This document shows, piece by piece, positions 23,796 to 30,486 of a DNA stretch of 32,549 nt. The DNA is taken from positions 1 through 32,549 of the forward strand of contig DASYQV010000185.1 in assembly GCA_036005125.1 (NCBI GenBank), in the 5' to 3' direction. A program made the position numbers and the translations under genes. How positions within the stretch are numbered: position 1 is the stretch's first letter; each line of letters opens with the position of its first letter. Origin of the DNA: DASYQV01 sp036005125. Its GTDB lineage: Bacteria > Acidobacteriota > Vicinamibacteria > Vicinamibacterales > UBA2999. The notes beneath the pieces are model-generated. The model worked only from the letters and a program-made list of their open reading frames with translations. It had not been told where the DNA came from and ran no database searches.

Positions 23796-23852
23796 TTCAT
23801 GATTCATGATTGGTTCGCGAATCAAGAATCAAGAATCAAGAATCAAGAATCG
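23781..23852. repeat. Opposed heptamer array (ATTCATG/AATCAAG type) between convergent cmk and the DUF6335 gene
   Basis: The left arm, ATTCATGATTCTTG and onward (23781-23811), and the right arm, AATCAAG repeated four times (about 23819-23852), are reverse complements with few mismatches. The cmk stop lies in the left arm. The same heptamers occur after the glycosylase gene (4436-4507) and before 29180. Confidence 0.85.
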
Positions 23853-23855
23853 AAA

Positions 23856-24539
23856 CTATCGCTCGTTGTAGTCCTCGCTCGAGGCCGGGTCGAGTTCCCA
23901 GCGGTGGCGATCGCGTTTGATGATCTTCTCCTCGCTCTTGAGCTCTTCGTTGTCCTCGTATTCCACGCCGACCGCCTTGCCGATATCGTCGACGACGTCC
24001 TGGTCGGGCGTCGGATTGTCGCCGCCAGGCGCTTCATCGCCGACGCTGTAGGCGGATTCCCAGTCGGCATCGACATCGCCGGCCGTCAGGGCCGGGCCGG
24101 TCTGAGTGATGGCATTCTGTCGATGTCTCAGTTCCTTGCGGCCGCTCCGTGCGGCCGACGCGTGACGGTCGAGGTCGAGCGATGAAGGCGGAGTCGGAAC
24201 GATGTCCTCGCCTTGAAACGTGCGGCGGGTCCGGCTCAGCCCTGGTGCCTTGCGCACCGGAACCGTCGGAGCGCTGCGCGCCGAGATCGGCGCGGCCGTT
24301 TTCCTTGCGGCTGCGCTCTTGCGGGCAACTGCCTTTCGTGCGGTAGCCTTGCGTGCGCCTGCTCCTGCACGTGCGCCTGAGCTCTTCCGTGCCGCGGCGG
24401 CATCTCTGCCGGCCCGCGTCGTGGCCTTTGTCGTGCTCCGGATTCCGCCCTTGGCGCTTTTCCGGGATGCTTTACGCGCCCGGCTCCCCCCGGCGGCCGT
24501 GCGGCGGCTGGCAGCTGATGCGGCCTTGCGTTTGGCCAT
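23856..24539 (-). CDS. Histone H1-like basic N-terminus fused to a DUF6335-type domain
   Basis: The 227-residue protein has two unlike halves. Residues 1 to about 90 are rich in Lys, Arg, Ala and Ser in repeats such as ARKATARKAVARKSA, like histone H1-type or AlgP-type DNA-binding tails. The C-terminal part (about 140-227) contains LTAGDVDADWESAYSVGDEA, then NPTPDQDVVDDIGKAVGVEY and the ending RWELDPASSEDYNER, which I recognise as the DUF6335 pattern. The function of that domain is unknown. The start ATG 24539 is preceded by AAAGGA. The gene lies reversed between cmk and rpsA and is divergent from the rpsA promoter. A nucleoid-associated or stress role is a guess from the basic tail only. Confidence 0.8.
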   Translation of the reverse strand: MAKRKAASAASRRTAAGGSRARKASRKSAKGGIRSTTKATTRAGRDAAAARKSSGARAGAGARKATARKAVARKSAAARKTAAPISARSAPTVPVRKAPGLSRTRRTFQGEDIVPTPPSSLDLDRHASAARSGRKELRHRQNAITQTGPALTAGDVDADWESAYSVGDEAPGGDNPTPDQDVVDDIGKAVGVEYEDNEELKSEEKIIKRDRHRWELDPASSEDYNER

Positions 24540-24560
24540 CTCGCTATCCTTTCGCTTACC

Positions 24561-24589
24561 TTGACAGTTCCCGATAAGTCGCGTAAAAT
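24561..24589 (+). promoter_or_regulatory. Consensus sigma-70 promoter upstream of rpsA
   Basis: TTGACA (24561-24566), a 17-base spacer, and TAAAAT (24584-24589) make the best promoter match in the window. Transcription would start near 24596, giving an rpsA leader of about 326 bases. Confidence 0.8.
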
Positions 24590-24596
24590 CTGTTGC

Positions 24597-24745
24597 TTAT
24601 CGGCGAAGGACAACTGCTCACAGTAGGACCCTCGATGTCCAGAGACCCTGGCCAGGGCCTTGGTAACGTCCCTGGTCCACCGCGTGCAGTCCCCACCCTA
24701 TATCTTGCCCTGCGCCGTTATATCCGTGGGGGGCTGGTCCCCGCA
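24597..24745 (+). ncRNA. Candidate structured leader or small RNA before rpsA
   Basis: Directly after the consensus promoter lies a non-coding segment with several possible stems. CAGTCCCCAC (about 24688-24697) pairs with GTGGGGGGCTG (about 24726-24736) with one bulge, and the two TATA strings inside can extend the stem. GGCCTTG (24657-24663) can pair with CAAGCC (24743-24748). Between the stems are internal strands, with CTGGTCC present on both sides. The rest of the leader to the rpsA ATG (24923) contains a repeat (24748-24868). It could be an rpsA autoregulatory leader or an independent RNA; a 6S-like stem-bubble-stem architecture is conceivable but unproven. Confidence 0.35.
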
Positions 24746-24747
24746 AG

Positions 24748-24868
24748 CCTTCGATTTCACTCAGGCTGGCCCTGAGCATGTCGAGGGCCAACAGAAACCG
24801 GCATCCGTCGACGCGGCTCAGGACGCTGAGCGACGATCGACCGGCGACCCATTCGACGAGGCTCAGGG
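24748..24868. repeat. TTCGAnnnnCTCAGG-type repeat cluster in the rpsA leader
   Basis: CTTCGATTTCACTCAGG and CCTGAGCATGTCGAGGG (within 24749-24787) form a palindromic unit. Two further half-units follow, at 24806-24823 (GTCGACGCGGCTCAGGA) and 24851-24868 (ATTCGACGAGGCTCAGGG). The paired form resembles the CTTCGAC...CTCAGG intergenic palindromes found in many bacterial genomes. Confidence 0.65.
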
Positions 24869-24922
24869 AGGCCCGAGCAACACTCGAACGGGAATCACGA
24901 TGTGAGGAGGACGCGCAAGTCA

Positions 24923-26703
<1,781 letters not shown>

Positions 26704-26704
<1 letters not shown>

Positions 26705-26760
26705 GCATCAGGGATCAGGCATCCGGCATCAGGGCTGTCTCAGGTACCAGGGACAGCCTT
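26704..26760. repeat. Heptamer array and hairpin between rpsA and the HU gene
   Basis: Heptamers GGCATCA, GGGATCA, GGCATCC, GGCATCA run from 26704 to about 26731. A hairpin follows with GGCTGTC (26733-26739) and GACAGCC (26752-26758). A second GC-rich run, GGCCTGAGCCCTGAGG, follows to about 26778. It may attenuate read-through from rpsA into the HU gene. Confidence 0.65.
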
Positions 26761-26797
26761 GGCCTGAGCCCTGAGGCGCCTGAAGAAGGAGCATTCT

Positions 26798-27169
26798 GTG
26801 ACCACTGCTGGCGGCAGCATGACGAAGGCGGAGCTCGTCGAAGAAGTCTCGCGGGTGTCCGACCTCACAAAGAAGCATTCCGAAGTCATCGTCGACACGG
26901 TGTTCCGGAGCATTATCGACGCGCTGCATCGCGGCGAGAAGATCGAGCTGCGCGGGTTCGGCAGCTTCCGCCTGCGGAAGCGCGAGCCGCGGAAGGGCCG
27001 CAATCCGAAGACCGGCGACAAGGTCGACGTCCCGCCGAAGAAGGTGCCGTACTTCAAGCCCGGCAAGGAGCTCAAGGAGTTGATCAACCGCGAGGCCGAG
27101 GCCGCCGAGTCGGCCGTCTCGAGCTCCTCCAACGGCTCGGAGTCCGGTCCGCTCGCCCAGTCCGTCTAA
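26798..27169 (+). CDS. HU/IHF family DNA-binding protein
   Basis: The 123-residue protein belongs to the HU/IHF family of dimeric nucleoid proteins that bend DNA. The body is TKAELVEEVSRVSDLTKKHSEVIVDTVFRSIIDAL, then GFGSFRLRKREPRKGRNPKTGD, with the DNA-intercalating arm (RNPKTG), and PYFKPGKELKELIN. A Ser/Glu-rich tail of about 20 residues extends beyond the usual 90-95. GTG 26798 is the likely start because AAGGAG at 26786-26791 lies six bases before it; ATG 26819 lacks such a site. It follows rpsA in the cmk-rpsA-HU/IHF order seen in proteobacteria, where the third gene is ihfB. HU or IHF-beta cannot be separated by eye. Confidence 0.93.
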   Translation: MTTAGGSMTKAELVEEVSRVSDLTKKHSEVIVDTVFRSIIDALHRGEKIELRGFGSFRLRKREPRKGRNPKTGDKVDVPPKKVPYFKPGKELKELINREAEAAESAVSSSSNGSESGPLAQSV

Positions 27170-27199
27170 CCATCGCGCGAATCGGCCGGCGATCGACGA

Positions 27200-27261
27200 T
27201 AGCCCATTATGCGGCCACGAATGCGAATCTCGACCTCGTTGCGGTCCCGCATAACGGGCTA
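27200..27261. repeat. Inverted repeat after the HU gene
   Basis: TAGCCCATTATGCGG (27200-27214) and CCGCATAACGGGCTA (27247-27261) are reverse complements with one mismatch and a 32-base loop. They lie 30 bases after the HU stop. There is no T tract, so a classic intrinsic terminator is not supported. Confidence 0.65.
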
Positions 27262-27290
27262 GGCGCGCGAAGCGCGCCAGATAGACAGCG

Positions 27291-27369
27291 CGAACCAGCC
27301 ACGGGCGTTGCGCGTCACTGGTCTCGCGCATTCAACCCGATATCACGGGCAGGGCCCGTGGCTGGTTCG
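27291..27369 (+). promoter_or_regulatory. Perfect 16-bp inverted repeat ending at the HIT gene start
   Basis: CGAACCAGCCACGGGC (27291-27306) is exactly complementary to GCCCGTGGCTGGTTCG (27354-27369), which ends one base before the ATG at 27370. The 47-base loop holds two smaller stems, TGCGCG/CGCGCA (27309-27314 with 27325-27330) and CCCG/CGGG (27337-27350), giving a three-way junction shape. No Shine-Dalgarno sequence is seen outside the stem. Confidence 0.7.
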
Positions 27370-27861
27370 ATGGAGCGTCTCTGGTCTCCCTGGAGACTCG
27401 CGTACGTGAGCGGCGCCAAGAGCAACACGGGGTGCGTCTTCTGCGACGCGCCCCGGCTTCCTCCCTCGGAGTCCCTCCTCGTGCACGAGGGGAGCACCTG
27501 CTACGTCGTCTTGAACCTCTATCCGTACAACAACGGCCATCTGATGGTCGTCCCGTACCGACACACGGGGACGCTTGCGTCGCTCACAACGGATGAGCTT
27601 TCTGAAGTAATGCTCCTCACCCAACGCGCCGAGATCGCGCTGACCGAGGCGTACCAGCCGCATGGCCTCAATGTCGGTATCAATCTCGGCAAGCCCGCCG
27701 GCGCCGGCATCCTGGATCACCTCCACGTCCATCTCGTGCCCAGGTGGAACGGTGATACGAACTTCATGACTGCGGTCGGGAACGTGCGGGTGCTCCCTGA
27801 AGACCTCCTCGACAGCGCCCGCCGCCTGCGGCCGATCTTTGACCGGCTCAAGGAGCCTTAA
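27370..27861 (+). CDS. HIT-family nucleotide hydrolase or phosphorylase
   Basis: The 163-residue protein begins MERLWSPWRLAYV, the usual start of one HIT subgroup, so ATG 27370 is preferred over GTG 27358. CVFCDAP (about 22-28) may bind zinc. The HIT triad is H117, H119 and H121 in DHLHVHLVPRW. HIT proteins cleave or transfer on nucleotide alpha-phosphates; this subgroup is often annotated as AP4A phosphorylase-like. The substrate cannot be read from sequence. The start codon abuts a 16-bp perfect inverted repeat, so its translation may depend on RNA folding. The next gene begins 33 bases after the stop. Confidence 0.93.
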   Translation: MERLWSPWRLAYVSGAKSNTGCVFCDAPRLPPSESLLVHEGSTCYVVLNLYPYNNGHLMVVPYRHTGTLASLTTDELSEVMLLTQRAEIALTEAYQPHGLNVGINLGKPAGAGILDHLHVHLVPRWNGDTNFMTAVGNVRVLPEDLLDSARRLRPIFDRLKEP

Positions 27862-27869
27862 GCTGGCCG

Positions 27870-27878
27870 TGTTATCCT
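27870..27878 (+). promoter_or_regulatory. Extended -10 candidate before the degenerate acyl-CoA dehydrogenase gene
   Basis: TG-T-TATCCT fits an extended -10 box, ending 16 bases before ATG 27895. A similar box, TG-T-TATCAT, precedes the VWFA-related gene (30404-30412). Confidence 0.4.
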
Positions 27879-27894
27879 GCGATAGCGCAAATTT

Positions 27895-28893
27895 ATGAAG
27901 TTCGAGCTGACCGACCTTCAGGCCTCCTGGAAGTCCAAGGGCGAGGAGCTTGGAGGAGAGTTGCCCCTCGACGCGTCGCCTGGCGAAGTGGTGATGGGCG
28001 CCGCGCGCGTCGGGTTACTCGATGCGCGCGCGGACCTCGTGTCGATCGCGGCAGCCGTTGAATCCGTTGCATATCGATCGGCGTCGGCCGGCGTCGCCAT
28101 TGCGCTGCACACCGTGGTCGCATCCGCGTGCGCGGAGCACTCGGCGTTCGCGGATGCGCTGCTCAAGGGCGAGCTGATCGGGGCGCTCACGCTGTCCTCG
28201 GAAGACGTGCCGATCGAACGCGGCGGCCGGCTGACCGGCCGGGCGTCATGGGTGGCGCCGATTACGAGCGGGGGCCTTGCGCTCGTCGGTGCGCGAACGG
28301 ACGAGGACGCGGTGGCGTTTGCCGTGTCGCTCGCGTCGACGGGCGTGTGGACGGACGCGGTCGAACCAGCGGGTCTCCGCGGGCTCGCCTGTGCGCATCT
28401 GATATTCGAGGAAGCCGAAGCCGTCAGGCTCGGGCCGACGGTGCCGTTGATGTCGCGCGTCCGGGTGTTGATGGCCGCTGTAGGTCTCGGCATCGGTCAG
28501 CGGGCGCTGGCCGAGGCGTTGGTGACGGCGCGCGCGGCGGGTGGCGGCGCCGCGGGCGAGCAGACCGTGCAGGGTCTGCTTGCCGATGCGGCAACCGAGC
28601 TCGATGCGGCGAGGCTTCTCACGTGGAAGGCGGCCGCGGCCGACTGTGACGTCACGCTGGGCGACGCGTCAACGGCGAAGCTGGCGGCCACCGATGCGGC
28701 TCAACGCGCCGTCGTGCGGGCGACGCAGGTGATCGGTGTCGAAACGTTCCGTCGGAATCACATCATCGAGCGGCTCGCGCAGGACGTCCGCGCACTCGAG
28801 CTCTTTGCCGGCCGGACCGAATCCCTGCGGGCAGCCGTGGCCGCCGAGATCCTTCCGGTGGCGGACCAGTCACCGCTGCCAACACCTGCGTAG
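27895..28893 (+). CDS. Acyl-CoA dehydrogenase-like protein lacking the catalytic glutamate
   Basis: The 332-residue protein aligns by pattern to the acyl-CoA dehydrogenase fold, most clearly in the C-terminal helical domain: VQGLLADAATELDAARLLTWKAA and AAQRAVVRATQVIGVETFRRNHIIERLAQDVRALELF. The family's catalytic Glu, in YEGT, is replaced by A305 in LFAGRTE. The GGYG-type segment is also altered (IGVETF). The middle strand domain is shortened and lacks the LSEAGSGSDA flavin-loop pattern seen in the neighbour at 29186-30349. It is likely inactive as a classical dehydrogenase, or has another role. Codon use and GC look like those of neighbours, with an open frame, so a recent pseudogene is not supported. 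It is convergent with the CopZ-like gene, one base apart. Confidence 0.75.
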   Translation: MKFELTDLQASWKSKGEELGGELPLDASPGEVVMGAARVGLLDARADLVSIAAAVESVAYRSASAGVAIALHTVVASACAEHSAFADALLKGELIGALTLSSEDVPIERGGRLTGRASWVAPITSGGLALVGARTDEDAVAFAVSLASTGVWTDAVEPAGLRGLACAHLIFEEAEAVRLGPTVPLMSRVRVLMAAVGLGIGQRALAEALVTARAAGGGAAGEQTVQGLLADAATELDAARLLTWKAAAADCDVTLGDASTAKLAATDAAQRAVVRATQVIGVETFRRNHIIERLAQDVRALELFAGRTESLRAAVAAEILPVADQSPLPTPA

Positions 28894-28894
28894 G

Positions 28895-29113
28895 CTAGCG
28901 CGCTGACGCGACCTCGTACCCCAACGCCTCGATCCGATCCTTCAACAGGACCGGCGTGACTTTCGCGCCGTCGTACGTCACGCCGACCTGGTTGGCGGAG
29001 TGTGACGCCGTCACCTTCTCGACACCATCGATCTGCTGCAGGGCGCGTTTCACGGCATTTTCGCAACCCCCGCACGTCATCCCGGTCACCGTCAGTTGTA
29101 CCGTCTGCGACAT
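28895..29113 (-). CDS. CopZ-like heavy-metal-associated (HMA) domain protein
   Basis: The 72-residue protein is a single HMA domain with the metal motif GMTCGGC (C14 and C17), then a typical ferredoxin-like pattern ending in ALGYEVA. Such proteins bind Cu(I) in the cytoplasm and hand it to P-type ATPases. ATG 29113 is chosen because GAGAGGT lies about eight bases upstream and the length is then that of CopZ; longer in-frame starts add unconserved residues. No copper ATPase or regulator is in the window, so metal specificity is unproven. The gene follows the acyl-CoA dehydrogenase on the same strand, beyond a short heptamer array. Confidence 0.9.
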   Translation of the reverse strand: MSQTVQLTVTGMTCGGCENAVKRALQQIDGVEKVTASHSANQVGVTYDGAKVTPVLLKDRIEALGYEVASAR

Positions 29114-29149
29114 GTTGATACCTCTCGCAAGCGTCTCCGGTGTGCGTCT

Positions 29150-29180
29150 AATCACGAATCATGAATCACGAATCATGAAT
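29150..29180. repeat. Single-arm heptamer array (AATCACG/AATCATG type)
   Basis: Units AATCACG, AATCATG, AATCACG, AATCATG run between the CopZ-like gene and the acyl-CoA dehydrogenase stop. Only one arm is present, unlike the opposed arrays after the glycosylase and cmk genes that use the same heptamers. Confidence 0.75.
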
Positions 29181-29185
29181 GACAT

Positions 29186-30349
29186 CTATCCCAGGACGTG
29201 TTTCGCGATCGTGGCCAGCTGCAGGTTCGACGTGCCCTCGTAAATCTGACCGATCTTGGCGTCGCGGAACAGCTTCTCGACCGGATAGTCCTTGACGAAG
29301 CCGTATCCCCCATAGAGGTTGACCGCGAGGGAGGCGACGCGTTCGGCGACTTCCGACGAGAAGAGCTTGCACATTGCTGCTTCTTTGAGGAACGGCCTGC
29401 CCGCATCGCGCAGCCGGGCGGCGTTGTAGACCATGAGCCGCGCCGCCTCCAGCTCGGTCGCGGCGCGCGCAATCTGGAATTGCACAGCTTGAAAATCGGC
29501 GATGAGCTTGCCGAACTGCTTCCGTTCCTTCGTGTATTTGATGGTGTAGTCGAGCGCGCCCTGCGCGAGCCCGATCATCTGCGCCCCGATGCCGATACGC
29601 CCCTCGTTCAACGTCTCGATGGCGACCTTGTAGCCCTTCCCGACCTCGCCGAGCACGTTTGCGCGAGGCACGCGGCAGTCCTCGAACAGCAGCTCGCACG
29701 TGCTGCTCGCCCGGATGCCGAGCTTGTCCTCTTTCCTGCCGACGGTGAACCCGGCAAAGCCGCGCTCGACGATGAACGCCGTGATCCCGCGGTAGCCGGC
29801 CTCGGGATTGATTGTCGCGAAGACGATGAAGACGTCGGCTTCGTTCCCGTTCGTGATCCACAGCTTGCGTCCGTTGAGCACGAACTCGTCGCCGTGCTCG
29901 CTCGCCCGCGTGGCGAGCGCAAACGCGTCGCTGCCCGATCCCGCTTCCGACAGCGCGTAGGCCCCGACCGTTCCGTGCGCGAGCCGGCTGAGGTAGCGCT
30001 GCTTCAGCTGGTCGTGACCCCAACGGTTCAGTGCATTGATAACGAGCGTATTCTGAACGTCCACCAGTACACCCACCGAAGGGTCCACGCGGGAGATCGC
30101 TTCGACGGCAAGCACTGAATGGAAGAACGTCGCCCCGGCGCCGCCGAACGCGTCGGGAATTTCAATGCCCATCACGCCGAGGTCGAAGAGCTTGTCGATC
30201 AGATCGCGCGGGATTTTCGTCTGTTCGTCCATTTCCCGAACGATTGGACGGATTTCTCGGTCTGCGAACTCGTAGACGCTGGCCCGGAAGAGACCTTCGT
30301 CCTCGGTCAACGTTGTCAACGGATGTAACGTTTCGAGCTGTTGCTGCAC
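29186..30349 (-). CDS. Acyl-CoA dehydrogenase, short/branched-chain type
   Basis: This FAD enzyme oxidises acyl-CoA to enoyl-CoA in fatty or branched-chain amino acid breakdown. The 387-residue protein is full length: a helical N-domain (to about 125), a strand domain with YALSEAGSGSDAFAL and LWITNGNEADVFIVFA, and a C-domain with ERKQFGKLIADFQAVQFQIA, GGYGFVKDYPVEKLFRDAKI and catalytic E371 in IYEGTSNLQ. The pattern is closest to the short/branched-chain (2-methylbutyryl-CoA) dehydrogenase group. ATG 30349 is used; upstream sequence holds a perfect palindrome (30373-30385) that could be its operator. A second, degenerate family member lies just beyond the CopZ-like gene. The electron acceptor is expected to be an ETF encoded elsewhere. 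Confidence 0.94.
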   Translation of the reverse strand: MQQQLETLHPLTTLTEDEGLFRASVYEFADREIRPIVREMDEQTKIPRDLIDKLFDLGVMGIEIPDAFGGAGATFFHSVLAVEAISRVDPSVGVLVDVQNTLVINALNRWGHDQLKQRYLSRLAHGTVGAYALSEAGSGSDAFALATRASEHGDEFVLNGRKLWITNGNEADVFIVFATINPEAGYRGITAFIVERGFAGFTVGRKEDKLGIRASSTCELLFEDCRVPRANVLGEVGKGYKVAIETLNEGRIGIGAQMIGLAQGALDYTIKYTKERKQFGKLIADFQAVQFQIARAATELEAARLMVYNAARLRDAGRPFLKEAAMCKLFSSEVAERVASLAVNLYGGYGFVKDYPVEKLFRDAKIGQIYEGTSNLQLATIAKHVLG

Positions 30350-30372
30350 AACCGCCTCTCTGTGTTTCGCAG

Positions 30373-30385
30373 ACGTCTTAGACGT
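30373..30385. promoter_or_regulatory. Perfect palindrome, candidate operator of the acyl-CoA dehydrogenase gene
   Basis: ACGTCT-T-AGACGT is an exact 6+1+6 dyad, 23 bases before the acyl-CoA dehydrogenase ATG on the minus strand and in the divergent gap shared with the VWFA-related gene. The size fits a regulator dimer site, for example TetR or GntR type. No regulator gene is adjacent. Confidence 0.45.
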
Positions 30386-30403
30386 TTAGTAGCACGAGTG
30401 TAA

Positions 30404-30412
30404 TGTTATCAT
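30404..30412 (+). promoter_or_regulatory. Extended -10 candidate before the VWFA-related gene
   Basis: TG-T-TATCAT fits an extended -10 box, with a 75-base leader before ATG 30487. The -35 region is weak. Confidence 0.4.
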
Positions 30413-30486
30413 TCGAAAACCGGCGAGGTGGCGCTGCTCTTGCTACTCGCGGCGAGTGCACCTCGACCGGCCAAGGCGGAGTCACG

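Noticed and set aside
23781..23852. Possible intrinsic terminator between cmk and the DUF6335 gene
   Set aside because: The arms are AT-rich heptamers and no T tract follows a GC stem, so it was listed as a repeat rather than a standard terminator, though it may still end transcripts.
24597..24790. 6S RNA
   Set aside because: The promoter and stem-bubble-stem shape are suggestive, but the best closing stem uses a mobile-type repeat and I cannot match conserved 6S features by eye; kept only as a low-confidence structured leader.
27895..28893. Pseudogene call for the degenerate acyl-CoA dehydrogenase
   Set aside because: The frame is intact over 332 codons with normal codon use and a promoter-like element, so a functional divergent protein is more likely.
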